From: Anaerolineaceae bacterium | Lineage (GTDB): Bacteria; Chloroflexota; Anaerolineae; Anaerolineales; Anaerolineaceae | Length of the DNA: 33,595 nucleotides | Direction: 5' to 3' | Assembly (NCBI GenBank): GCA_018060515.1 | Contig: JAGOVY010000006.1 | Location: forward strand, 1-33,595 | Program-made: the position numbers and the translations under genes | The notes under the pieces: model-generated | The model's input: only the letters and a program-made list of their open reading frames with translations | The model's database searches: none | What the model was told of the DNA's origin: nothing | Part shown: positions 23,138 through 31,028 of the stretch, in pieces | How the letters are laid out: the number at the start of each line of letters is the position of its first letter | Position numbering within the stretch: position 1 is the stretch's first letter

Positions 23138-24112
23138 TTATGGCTCCTGATTGTGTAACTGATCTGCGCCTGAGTTTGCCCCGGAGCGTTGCTCTGTAAC
23201 CATGGAGATAAAGGCGTCTTCAAGAGACGGTTGGATAATCTCCAGGGAGTTAACAATAAAACCGGCGTGCGTCAGCGCTTTTTCGATCTGGCTTGATTCA
23301 TGCGCCGTATTAACCGTCACATGCACCTGCGCGCCGTGCACCGATACATTTTTCACAACCGCCAGGCTTTGCAGCAGGTCGGCGGCGTCGCTGGGGCGGT
23401 CGCAATCCACCTGCAGCAGAATTCCCGGCAACCGATCCTTAATCGATTCAGGGCTGGCGAGCGCCACCAATTCACCCTGGTACATCATGCTGATCGTGTT
23501 GCAGTAATCAGCCTCATCCATATAATGCGTGGTCGCCAGCACGCTTACCCCTTCTCCAGCCAGCGCATAAATCAAATCCCAAAACTCGCGCCGCGAAACC
23601 GGGTCAACCCCCGCGGTCGCTTCATCAAGAAAGAGCATCGGCGGCTTGTGCACAATCGCGCAGGCCAAAGCCAGCCGCTGACGCCAGGCGCCTGAAAGCG
23701 TGCGCGTCTGTTCCCGCTCAAAACCTCTCAGCCCCGAAATTTCAATAAGGTATTCCACCCGTGCCGCGCGCTCTTTTCTGTTTACCCCGTAAATATCGGC
23801 GTAAAAATTCATATTCTCAAGCGCTGTCAGATCGTTATAAAGCGAAAACTTCTGCGACATATACCCGATTTGCCGCTTAACCTCTTCGGGGTGTTTCGTT
23901 ACGTCATACCCCAAAACTGTCGCCGAGCCCGTTTCTGGCAGCAGCAGCCCGCACAGCATGCGGATCGTGGTGGTTTTTCCAGCCCCGTTAGGTCCCAGCA
24001 GCCCAAAAATTTCACCCCGCGGAATGTAAAAACTGATATTATTCACAGCGCTGAACTTGCCAAAGCGTTTGGAAAGGTTCTTCACCTCAACCGCGTTTAC
24101 ATAATCGTTCAC
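23138..24112 (-). CDS. ABC exporter ATPase, catalytically complete half (C-terminal half of YbhF)
   Basis: A 324-residue ATPase. Walker A is GPNGAGKTT, Walker B PMLFLDEATAGVDP, and the H-loop is LATTHYMDEAD with the histidine present. The signature is LSGAWRQRLALACAIVH, in which LSGGx is changed to LSGAW, as I recall for the second ATPase domain of YbhF. The GTG start at 24112 overlaps the stop of the preceding ATPase gene by 4 bases. It corresponds to the second nucleotide-binding domain of the fused YbhF protein, here a separate gene. It would pair with the neighbouring ATPase on the permease. Confidence 0.9.
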   Translation of the reverse strand: MNDYVNAVEVKNLSKRFGKFSAVNNISFYIPRGEIFGLLGPNGAGKTTTIRMLCGLLLPETGSATVLGYDVTKHPEEVKRQIGYMSQKFSLYNDLTALENMNFYADIYGVNRKERAARVEYLIEISGLRGFEREQTRTLSGAWRQRLALACAIVHKPPMLFLDEATAGVDPVSRREFWDLIYALAGEGVSVLATTHYMDEADYCNTISMMYQGELVALASPESIKDRLPGILLQVDCDRPSDAADLLQSLAVVKNVSVHGAQVHVTVNTAHESSQIEKALTHAGFIVNSLEIIQPSLEDAFISMVTEQRSGANSGADQLHNQEP

Positions 24113-25059
24113 AGCGCGCCTCGCTGTTGTTTCACCAGGTGCACAAAGGCATCTTCCATCGTTCGGCGTGTATGCCGCAGCGTAATAATCTCAGCCTTGC
24201 TTTGCTTCAACTGAACCTTGAGCGAACGCAGCGCTTTTTCTGATGCTCCGTTTCCCGATACAAGCACGCGAATTCGGTCGCCTACCGGGTTCCAGTCCAA
24301 TACGTCATCCGATTCAGAAATAATCTGGCGCATCAACTTGCGTGGTTTTGCTTTCACCTCAAGAATTTCGAATGGCAGGTTGGATGTCAGCGCTTCAGGC
24401 GAGCCCGAGGTTAAAATTTTCCCCTGATAGAGAATCCCCACCTGATGGCAGCGTTCAGCTTCATCCATATAGGGTGTACTTACCAGCACCGTAACACCGT
24501 TCTGCACCACCCTCGCCAGCAGCACCCACAACTCGCGCCGCGATACCGGGTCAACCCCCGTGGAAGGCTCATCCAAAATCAGCACCCGCGGGTTGTGCAC
24601 CATCGCGCACGCCAGCGCCAGCTTCTTTTTCATCCCGCCAGAAAGATTGCCCGCGCGCCGCTTGGTAAATTTCTCCAACTGAGTGATCGACAGCATCTCT
24701 TCAATCCGCTGCTGCTTCTCCGCCGCAGGCACGTGTTGAATATCTGCAAAAAAGTTCAGATTCTCCATAATATTCAAATCAGGGTACAAACTAAAGTTTT
24801 GCGGCATATACCCCAGGTGGCGGCGCACCTCTTCAGCCTGGTTGCGCACGTTAAACCCGCTCACCCAGGCGTTTCCGCTGGTAGTGTTCATCACCGAAGA
24901 GAGAATGCGCAGAATGGTCGTCTTCCCCGCGCCGTCCGGTCCCACCAGCCCATAGAGAATCCCCTGCGGAATTGCGAACGACACATCCTCAATGGCAGGC
25001 GCCCGATTCTTGGATGTGTACCGTTTGGTTAAGTTTTCTGCTTTAATTGCGCTTTCCAT
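24109..25059 (-). CDS. ABC exporter ATPase, degenerate half (N-terminal half of YbhF)
   Basis: A 316-residue ATPase heading the efflux operon. Walker A is the variant GPDGAGKTT, the signature LSGGMKKKLALACAMVH is consensus, and Walker B is RVLILDEPSTGVDP. The switch histidine is missing: the segment reads VLVSTPYMDEAE, with Pro in place of His. A GPDGAGKTT site plus a lost H-loop matches the first half of YbhF, so it probably hydrolyses ATP poorly at its own site and forms an asymmetric pair with the next gene. The start has AGGAGGC 5 bases upstream. It is divergent from the NarL-type two-component pair at 25232, a typical arrangement for a regulated efflux operon. Confidence 0.9.
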   Translation of the reverse strand: MESAIKAENLTKRYTSKNRAPAIEDVSFAIPQGILYGLVGPDGAGKTTILRILSSVMNTTSGNAWVSGFNVRNQAEEVRRHLGYMPQNFSLYPDLNIMENLNFFADIQHVPAAEKQQRIEEMLSITQLEKFTKRRAGNLSGGMKKKLALACAMVHNPRVLILDEPSTGVDPVSRRELWVLLARVVQNGVTVLVSTPYMDEAERCHQVGILYQGKILTSGSPEALTSNLPFEILEVKAKPRKLMRQIISESDDVLDWNPVGDRIRVLVSGNGASEKALRSLKVQLKQSKAEIITLRHTRRTMEDAFVHLVKQQRGAL

Positions 25060-25143
25060 AAGCCTCCTGTACTGCTCAGGTCACGAATCCATCTTACTCG
25101 CTGCCTCTGCCTGATCAAAGATGTTAACAGTCACCAACCAATA

Positions 25144-25177
25144 TGACGCCAGCCACATCGTGATATGACCGGCGTCA
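25144..25177. promoter_or_regulatory. Candidate operator between the efflux operon and its two-component pair
   Basis: TGACGCCAG (25144-25152) and CCGGCGTCA (25169-25177) form a 9-bp inverted repeat with one mismatch. In addition ATATGAC occurs twice in direct order (25141 and 25163). In the 172-base divergent region this is the only clear symmetry, so it is a plausible binding site for the LuxR-type regulator. Confidence 0.45.
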
Positions 25178-25216
25178 CCTTAAAGCGCCACAGCAACCGG
25201 TGTTTTAAAGGATTCA

Positions 25217-25225
25217 TGTTATGAT
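25217..25225 (+). promoter_or_regulatory. Extended -10 for a leaderless kinase mRNA
   Basis: TGTTATGAT (TGn plus TATGAT) ends six bases before ATG 25232, so +1 should be the A of the ATG. No Shine-Dalgarno is present. Confidence 0.5.
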
Positions 25226-25231
25226 GAAATC

Positions 25232-26485
25232 ATGGGAAGACCTCTCGAACCTGGTCTTATTCGCATTTTTCGCTATTTCACCGGTGTTGCCGCTGTATAT
25301 TTCTTGATTCTCTGGGGTTATGGCGCCGCTGCGTCTGAGCAAAGCCTCTCGCTTCAAGCCCAGTCGCTCCTCAACCTGGTTGCCAACCTTGCCCTCTACA
25401 TCTATCTCTCGGTTCCCTGGCTCGAACGAACCCTGAAAAGTCTCTACCTGCCGCTTGCCCTAATCGTCTATACCGGCGCCGTCATGTTCAGCAACATGAT
25501 CTACATCGTCGATCCCACCGAAAACCTCTTTACCTTATTACAGCGCGGATGGATGCTCGTGCCCATCTTGCTCGTACCGCTGGTGATCATCGCCTGGCAA
25601 TACTCGCTTGCGCCGGTCATCCTTTTCACCATCTTTACCAATGGCATCGAGCTCGCCATCTTGTACAGCGTCGTCAAGCGTTTGGATTTTTCCACCCTGC
25701 CAGTGTTGGGCCTTCCTTTAATCCTGGCGTTCGCCTACGGTACAGTCGGCTTTATCGTCGTACAGTTGATGAAAACACAGCGCTCGCAAAAGCGTAAACT
25801 GATCCTGGCCAATATCCGCCTGGGTCAGCAAGCCAACACCCTCGAGTCTCTCGCCATCAGCCGTGAACGCAACCGCCTCGCGCGCGAGCTGCACGACATT
25901 CTGGCGCATACCTTAAGCGGCATGGCCGTCAACCTCGAAGCCATCAAAGTCATGCTGCCCCCCGATGCAGATGAAATCTCCGGCATGCTCGACCACTCGC
26001 TCAACGCCGCCCGGCTGGGCTTGGATGAGACCCGCCGCGCCCTGCAAGACCTGCGCGCCCGCCCCCTCGAAGACCTCGGCTTGGATTTAGCCCTCCGCGC
26101 ACTGGCTCGCACCTTCGAGGAACGCGAATCCATCAATACACAGCTCCAAATCTCCCCGCAATTACCCGTCTTGTCGCCGGATGTCGAACAAACCATTTAC
26201 CGCATCACCCAAGAGACGCTCGCCAACATCTCAAAACACGCCAACGCCAGTCAGGTTTGGCTAAAGCTTGAATCTACCGCCAGCCGTATTGAGCTCACCA
26301 TAAAAGACGACGGCGCCGGCTTTAACCCCAAAGAAAAACTCGCCAACGACCGTTTCGGCATCAAAGGCATGCGCGAACGCGCCGCAGTGGTCGGCGGGTT
26401 GCTATCCGTCCAGAGCCAACCCGGCGAGGGCACAACAGTTCAATTTATATGGGAAATACCAGATGATCAAAGTGCTGATCTGTGA
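25232..26485 (+). CDS. NarL/LiaS-type membrane histidine kinase
   Basis: A 417-residue sensor kinase. Six hydrophobic segments cover about 13-180 with almost no extracellular loops, so sensing probably takes place within the membrane. A coiled linker follows (about 180-210), then the HisKA_3 box ERNRLARELHDILAHTLSG with phospho-His 221. The HATPase domain has the N box YRITQETLANISKHANA and the G boxes IKDDGAGFN and RFGIKGMRERAAVVGG. Such intramembrane-sensing kinases (LiaS, DesK-like) commonly control divergent ABC-2 or ABC drug exporters. The efflux operon on the other strand starts 172 bases away, which supports that role. It overlaps the regulator gene by 23 bases. Confidence 0.92.
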   Translation: MGRPLEPGLIRIFRYFTGVAAVYFLILWGYGAAASEQSLSLQAQSLLNLVANLALYIYLSVPWLERTLKSLYLPLALIVYTGAVMFSNMIYIVDPTENLFTLLQRGWMLVPILLVPLVIIAWQYSLAPVILFTIFTNGIELAILYSVVKRLDFSTLPVLGLPLILAFAYGTVGFIVVQLMKTQRSQKRKLILANIRLGQQANTLESLAISRERNRLARELHDILAHTLSGMAVNLEAIKVMLPPDADEISGMLDHSLNAARLGLDETRRALQDLRARPLEDLGLDLALRALARTFEERESINTQLQISPQLPVLSPDVEQTIYRITQETLANISKHANASQVWLKLESTASRIELTIKDDGAGFNPKEKLANDRFGIKGMRERAAVVGGLLSVQSQPGEGTTVQFIWEIPDDQSADL

Positions 26486-27113
26486 TGACCAGGAAATCGT
26501 CTGCGAAGGACTGCAGCGCATCCTGAAAACTGACCCCCAAATCAGTGTGGTCGGCATTGCCCACAATGGGCAAGAAGCGCTGGATTTGGCTTCACAACTG
26601 AACCCCGATCTGGTTTTAATGGATCTGAAAATGCCGCTCATGAACGGCATTCAAGCCACCCGCCGCCTGCGTCAAACGCATCCCAAAATCCAGGTATTAA
26701 TCCTCACCACCTATACCGATGACGAATGGCTCTTCGACGCCATTCGCAATGGCGCCGCGGGCTATCTGCTCAAAGACAGCCCAAGCAAAGATCTGATCAG
26801 CGCCATCAAAGGCACCGTTTTGGGTGAATCCTTCATAGATCCGAGTGTGGCGCGTAAAGTGCTGCAAAACGTGGCGCAAACTCCGCAGCACGAGTCTCAG
26901 CCCAACATCACACTCACACCGCGCGAGCGCGAAATCCTCGAACTGCTGGCTTTGGGGCTCTCCAATGCCGATATCGCCAGCCGGCTTTACCTTTCGCGCG
27001 GCACCGTGCGCAACTATATGAGCGACCTCTTTACAAAACTCGGCGTCTCCGACCGCACCCAAGCCGTAGTTGTCGGCTTGCGCCTCGGTCTTGTGGATAT
27101 CAACAAGCTCTGA
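26463..27113 (+). CDS. NarL/LuxR-family response regulator
   Basis: A 216-residue regulator. The receiver domain begins IKVLICDDQEIVCEG, with phospho-acceptor D54 in VLMDLKMPLMNG, switch residue T in VLILTTYTDD and the lysine in GYLLKDSPSKDL. The LuxR-type helix-turn-helix is LTPREREILELLALGLSNADIASRLYLSRGTVRNYMSDLF. The start ATG lies inside the kinase gene in another frame (23-base overlap), so the pair is cotranscribed and cognate. Likely targets are its own promoter and the divergent ABC-2 operon. It converges on the MFS gene with only 50 bases between and no visible terminator. Confidence 0.93.
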   Translation: MIKVLICDDQEIVCEGLQRILKTDPQISVVGIAHNGQEALDLASQLNPDLVLMDLKMPLMNGIQATRRLRQTHPKIQVLILTTYTDDEWLFDAIRNGAAGYLLKDSPSKDLISAIKGTVLGESFIDPSVARKVLQNVAQTPQHESQPNITLTPREREILELLALGLSNADIASRLYLSRGTVRNYMSDLFTKLGVSDRTQAVVVGLRLGLVDINKL

Positions 27114-27163
27114 GTTTCCCCTAAATCCCCCAAAAACCGCGCCGGTATCTTAATCCCCTTGCT

Positions 27164-28426
27164 TCAATCCCTCTCGGGTGCTTCTGCCGCGCTCTCACTG
27201 GCCGCCGGCAGCTTAAACTTGAACCACACCGGAAGGATGATAATCAGCGAGACCACAGCCGTAACCAAAAACGGAAACTGCGGCGAAATATTCTCCCACA
27301 ACAGACTGCCGATAAAAGGCGCCGGCAGCGAAATCAACCCCAGGCTGGTGCTGAACAGTCCAAAAGCCGTCCCCCGCATGTGCGCTGGCACAGCCTTACT
27401 GATCAACGACTGGTAAGCCGGCGCCATCAGACCCATCCCGATGCCGGCGAGCGCGAACCCCACAAAATACATCCAGGCCGGGCTGGCCGCCGGCAGAATC
27501 GCGATGCCCCCCAGCGCGAGCGAATTAAATACGAAACCAATACTAATCCCCACGCGTTCCCCTCGTTTATCCGCCAGCCAGCCGCCGGGAATCATCAACG
27601 CCATCGAAAATAACCCAAAAACCCCATTCAGCAAGCCGATGGTTTGAATCGTAAGGTTGCCGATTTTCTCCATATACAACCCGAGAAAGTTCAGCGAAAT
27701 ACCGTAAGAAACATCCCTCACACCATCGGTAATCAAAATCCAGGTGATCACACCCCCCGCAAACACCAGCGCAAACAGTTCGCCAAGGTTCTTCTTGAGC
27801 CCCGTAAACGTCAGCGCCGCGCGATTGTAAACCACCGTATCATGCTTGCCGCTGCGCGCCATCCCAATGCGGATCACCATCGCCATCATATACAACACCG
27901 CCGCAGCCCACAGCATCGCCTTAAAACCATAGTTTTGCACAATCCAGCCGCCTGCCGGCGGACCGATAACCGCCACAACCCCATACAGCATCTGCGCCAC
28001 ACCAAACACCCGCGCCCGGTTATCATCGCTCGATTTTTCAGCAATGAAAGCGTCAAAACTTGGTCCCACCAGCGCGCCCGCCGCCGCTCCAACCGCGCTT
28101 GAGAGCAGCACCATCAGCCAGCTTGTCGAGCCCACCAGAATCAGCGCGCCGATCGTGCCGAAAACACTCCCAATTGCCACTGCGCGTAGCCGTCCAAGCG
28201 AATCTGATACCCAGCCGCCCAAAATTTGCAGCACCAGCGGCACAATCTGCGACAGCGTGTAAAACAAACCAATCTGCGTCACCGTGGCGCCCAGCGATTC
28301 AAGGTAAAGCGAAAGCAGCGGTCCGTACATATTGCCGCCAAGGTTTGCCAAAATCATCGCCACCATAAACATGATCAGCACAGGTGGCAGCAGGGGTTTC
28401 TTATCTGAGTGGTTCGTTGTTATCAT
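27164..28426 (-). CDS. MFS transporter (12-helix, drug-efflux-like)
   Basis: A 420-residue major facilitator protein with about 12 helices in two halves. The loop 2-3 motif appears as GGWVSDSLGRLRAVAIG, and its counterpart between helices 8 and 9 is GGWLADKRGERVGISIG. The segment VIGPPAGGWIVQNYG in TM5 resembles the motif C seen in proton-coupled drug antiporters. Substrate unknown. The frame opens at a TTG (28441), but ATG 28426 is preferred, with GGGA about 9 bases upstream. It is separated from the methyltransferase by an intrinsic terminator and so needs its own promoter, which I could not find with confidence. Confidence 0.9.
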   Translation of the reverse strand: MITTNHSDKKPLLPPVLIMFMVAMILANLGGNMYGPLLSLYLESLGATVTQIGLFYTLSQIVPLVLQILGGWVSDSLGRLRAVAIGSVFGTIGALILVGSTSWLMVLLSSAVGAAAGALVGPSFDAFIAEKSSDDNRARVFGVAQMLYGVVAVIGPPAGGWIVQNYGFKAMLWAAAVLYMMAMVIRIGMARSGKHDTVVYNRAALTFTGLKKNLGELFALVFAGGVITWILITDGVRDVSYGISLNFLGLYMEKIGNLTIQTIGLLNGVFGLFSMALMIPGGWLADKRGERVGISIGFVFNSLALGGIAILPAASPAWMYFVGFALAGIGMGLMAPAYQSLISKAVPAHMRGTAFGLFSTSLGLISLPAPFIGSLLWENISPQFPFLVTAVVSLIIILPVWFKFKLPAASESAAEAPERD

Positions 28427-28458
28427 CGCTGTTGTTCCCAAATATCTAAGCAGAAATC

Positions 28459-28479
28459 AAAAAAGGGGCAGCGTGCCCC
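28459..28479 (-). terminator. Intrinsic terminator after the small methyltransferase
   Basis: GGGGCA (28465-28470), a 3-base loop and TGCCCC (28474-28479). On the minus strand it is followed by TTTTTT (28464-28459). It lies 42 bases after the methyltransferase stop and precedes the MFS gene on the same strand. Confidence 0.85.
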
Positions 28480-28520
28480 CCGCTTGCAATCAGCGCTCGC
28501 ACCCTTGCAGGGGAGGGGGC

Positions 28521-29111
28521 TTAGCGCTTAAGGCCCAGCACCTGCAGAACAGCCATCGCTTCGCTTTCAGGGTCGCTCTCTTCTCGCCGCCGCACCACTT
28601 CGCGCCCAATGCGCAACTCTAAACCCTGCAGCTCGCGGCGCGCCTGCGCCAGAGAAACCAGGTTTTCAAGCGTCGTCGGGCCGCCGCTGTTGAAATCCAG
28701 TTGCCGCGGCGAAAATACCTCATAAACATAAGCGCCGCCGCGTTTCAACCCGGCTGCAACCCGCCGGTGCAGAGGCTCGCGCTCATCCTGCGGCATATGA
28801 CAAAAAAAGCACATAATCAAATCCCAGGCGCCTGGCTCAATCACGTAATCATTCAAGTCCGCCGTAATCGTGGTCAGCGTTACCGCGTTCAGCTGCGCCA
28901 GTTTTTGCGCCTTCGCGTTCCCCACAGCAGAGAAATCCACCGCCGTCACCTCATACCCGCGCTTTGCCAGGTACACTGCGTTGCGCCCTTCGCCCTCTCC
29001 CAAAGACAAAACCTTGCCGGGCTTCAGGAGCGCGGCGCATTCTACTAAAAATTGATTCGGCTGAGTGCCAAAGTGGTACTCAGCGCCTGCGTATCGTTCA
29101 TCCCATTTCAT
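28521..29111 (-). CDS. Small class I SAM methyltransferase (TehB-like)
   Basis: A 196-residue predicted cytosolic methyltransferase. It opens MKWDERYAGAEYHFGTQPNQFL, has motif I as VLSLGEGEGRNAVYLAKRG (GEGEG in place of GCGxG) followed by VTAVDFS, and LIMCFFCHMP at the motif IV position. This is the common 195-210 residue TehB/thiopurine-methyltransferase-like family found beside many unrelated genes; its substrate is unknown. The frame is open to 29141, but ATG 29111 fits the family start, and a TATAAT ends six bases before it (29123-29118), so the mRNA is probably leaderless. It ends with a good intrinsic terminator. The gene is divergent from degV. Confidence 0.88.
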   Translation of the reverse strand: MKWDERYAGAEYHFGTQPNQFLVECAALLKPGKVLSLGEGEGRNAVYLAKRGYEVTAVDFSAVGNAKAQKLAQLNAVTLTTITADLNDYVIEPGAWDLIMCFFCHMPQDEREPLHRRVAAGLKRGGAYVYEVFSPRQLDFNSGGPTTLENLVSLAQARRELQGLELRIGREVVRRREESDPESEAMAVLQVLGLKR

Positions 29112-29117
29112 CCCGCC

Positions 29118-29123
29118 ATTATA
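29118..29123 (-). promoter_or_regulatory. -10 element for a leaderless methyltransferase mRNA
   Basis: TATAAT on the minus strand, six bases (GGCGGG) before ATG 29111. GGCGGG touches the start codon, too close to act as a ribosome site. The -35 is weak (TTGGTG with a 19-base spacer). Confidence 0.5.
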
Positions 29124-29211
29124 GCCCCATTTCCTCATCAAACACCAACATTTATCCTGCCCGCGGGCAAAATTTGGTCAAAAATCGTCTGAATATCCCA
29201 CCTAAGACACA

Positions 29212-29239
29212 TTCCCAAGCTCGCCAAATTCGTTATACT
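29212..29239 (+). promoter_or_regulatory. Probable degV promoter
   Basis: TTCCCA (29212-29217), 16 bases and TATACT (29234-29239). The leader of about 40 bases carries GGGAG before the ATG at 29284. The -35 is only a partial match. Confidence 0.4.
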
Positions 29240-29283
29240 CTTATTGCCCCCAAAAAGGGACTTTTAAGTTGGGAGACTTTAAC

Positions 29284-30153
29284 ATGCAAATCGTAACAGA
29301 CAGCGGATCCGACGTTAACTTTAATGCCGAAGAACTGAAGAAATTCAATGTACACATCGTTCCTCTAAAAGTAACCTTAGGTGAGACCTCATATCGTGAA
29401 GGCATTGATATTCAACCCGATGCTTTCTACAACCTGCTTGACGCCTCAGAGCAGATGCCTACCACCTCGCAGCCGTCAGCCGGTGATTTTGCCGCCGTCT
29501 ATAGCGAGCTCGCAAAAACCGACCCCGATATCCTCTCCATTCACATCTCCTCGGGCCTCAGCGGCACAGTAAACTCAGCCCGCGCCGCCGTAGCGCTGGC
29601 GCCTGAAGCGCGCGTCACCGTGATCGATACCAAAACACTCTCCGTACCCGCAGGCTGGCAGGTAGAAGCCGCCGCCCGCGCCGCTGCTGCCGGCTGGCCG
29701 CTCGAGAAAATCCTCGCGCTCATCGCCCGCGTCGGCGAGGCAACCAACGTCATGTACTCCCTCAAAGAACTGAAATACCTCATCCACGGCGGTCGCATCA
29801 GCCACATGAAAGGGCTGATCGCCTCCATGCTCAACATCAAACCCATCATCGGCGTCGAAAAAGTGGGCGGAACCTACGTCAACCTGGCGCAGGCGCGTTC
29901 CTTCAACAACGCCATTAAAAGCCTTGGCGATCTCATCAGCAAAAAGTTTGAACCGGGTACAAAAATGCGCATGCAAGTCGTGCATGCCTCAAACCCTGAA
30001 GGCGCCCAGCAGCTTGTGGAAGAAGTCTCCAGTCGCTTCGATATAGAATGGGTGCCCATGCGCCAACTGTCCCTCGTGCTCGGCGCGCACGTCGGCCGCA
30101 GCATGATCGGCGTGTGTTTTGCCCCCGCCGCTGAGTTTACCGAAATCCCATAA
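29284..30153 (+). CDS. DegV-family fatty-acid-binding protein
   Basis: A 289-residue cytosolic protein. It starts MQIVTDSGSDV, has IHISSGLSGTVNSARAA near 87, the phosphate-turn DTKTLSVPAG, and the lid segment YSLKELKYLIHGGRISHMKG followed by LNIKPIIGVEKV. These are the standard DegV (PF02645) blocks. DegV proteins (FakB in Firmicutes) hold a fatty acid and present it to the kinase FakA, but whether that pathway operates here is unknown; no fakA lies in the window. The frame is open to a TTG at 29269, but ATG 29284 has GGGAG 9 bases upstream and matches the family start. It is transcribed alone and ends at a strong terminator. Confidence 0.93.
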   Translation: MQIVTDSGSDVNFNAEELKKFNVHIVPLKVTLGETSYREGIDIQPDAFYNLLDASEQMPTTSQPSAGDFAAVYSELAKTDPDILSIHISSGLSGTVNSARAAVALAPEARVTVIDTKTLSVPAGWQVEAAARAAAAGWPLEKILALIARVGEATNVMYSLKELKYLIHGGRISHMKGLIASMLNIKPIIGVEKVGGTYVNLAQARSFNNAIKSLGDLISKKFEPGTKMRMQVVHASNPEGAQQLVEEVSSRFDIEWVPMRQLSLVLGAHVGRSMIGVCFAPAAEFTEIP

Positions 30154-30175
30154 TTTGAAACCACCACCAATCAGT

Positions 30176-30203
30176 CGGGCAGGTATCCAACCTGCCCGTT
30201 TTT
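30176..30203 (+). terminator. Intrinsic terminator of degV
   Basis: CGGGCAGGT (30176-30184), a 5-base loop and ACCTGCCCG (30190-30198), followed by TTTTT. It lies 22 bases after the degV stop. Confidence 0.93.
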
Positions 30204-30376
30204 AATCCCCGCGCATAACCCTTCCCGTGCGCTTCACCAACAAATCCCGAGGCCGGCTTGCACCTGCGGCGCTCCATACCGTTCACCCCCATCCACCTGC
30301 GCATAGCCGTCACATCCCTTGCGCCTCTGCGCCAACCGCCGCTGAGAATCTCACAGAGCGCGCCCAGCTTCTCAGT

Positions 30377-30382
30377 TATAAT
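30377..30382 (+). promoter_or_regulatory. -10 element upstream of the LOG-family gene
   Basis: TATAAT. Transcription would start near 30389. An in-frame ATG at 30390 could be read leaderless, but ATG 30426 has a GGAG 5 bases upstream and fits the protein family. Confidence 0.5.
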
Positions 30383-30425
30383 GGAGTGCATGCACCACCC
30401 TCAACCCTCGCCACCCGGAGCCCAC

Positions 30426-31016
30426 ATGACCATCCCTTACACCTCCATATGCGTTTTTTGCGGATCCGCCGACAACCTCGCCCCAGAGTATTACACCGCC
30501 GCGCGCTCAATCGGCGCTCTTATGGCGCAGCAGGGCATCAGGCTCGTCTACGGAGCCGGCTCCACCGGCTTGATGGGCGCCCTCGCTCAAAGCGCGCTGG
30601 CTGCCGGCGGAGAGGTGATCGGCATCGTCCCCAAAGGTCTCGACAGCTCCCAGCTCATCTTCACCACCGGCCTCACCCAGCTTGAAATCGTTCCCGATAT
30701 CCAACAGCGCAAAGCGCGCATGAACGAACTCGCGCAAGCCTTCATCGCCCTCCCCGGCGGTTACGGCACCCTCGATGAAACCTTCGAAGCTCTCACCTGG
30801 TCGCAAATCGGCTTACACCGCAAACCAGTCGCCTTTCTCAACACCAACGGCTATTGGGATGACCTGCTGGCTTGGATCCGGCGCGCCTATCGCGACCGCT
30901 TCATTTACTCCGAACACCTCAGCCTCTTCGTCGAAGACGCCTCACCCGATGAGCTGCTGCGCAAACTCGCCGCCTTCGAATTTCCACACAATATCGCCCG
31001 CTGGCTGGAGCGTTAA
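30426..31016 (+). CDS. LOG-family (TIGR00730) nucleoside-5'-monophosphate phosphoribohydrolase
   Basis: A 196-residue cytosolic Rossmann-fold enzyme. The start SICVFCGSADN, the nucleotide loop LVYGAGSTGLMGALAQSAL, the QRKARM segment (94-99) and the catalytic loop LPGGYGTLDETFE (109-121) are all present and characteristic of LOG proteins, which cleave AMP-type nucleotides or cytokinin riboside monophosphates to base and ribose 5-phosphate. In bacteria the physiological substrate is usually unknown. ATG 30426 is chosen over in-frame ATGs at 30381 and 30390 because of GGAG at 30417-30420 and the normal family length of about 190-200. It is followed after 12 bases by the DUF2142 gene and is probably cotranscribed with it. 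Confidence 0.93.
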   Translation: MTIPYTSICVFCGSADNLAPEYYTAARSIGALMAQQGIRLVYGAGSTGLMGALAQSALAAGGEVIGIVPKGLDSSQLIFTTGLTQLEIVPDIQQRKARMNELAQAFIALPGGYGTLDETFEALTWSQIGLHRKPVAFLNTNGYWDDLLAWIRRAYRDRFIYSEHLSLFVEDASPDELLRKLAAFEFPHNIARWLER

Positions 31017-31028
31017 CCAAGGAGACGC

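Noticed and set aside
25144-25177. Inverted repeat considered as a terminator
   Set aside because: It lies upstream of both divergent genes, has no T-run, and so fits an operator better than a terminator.
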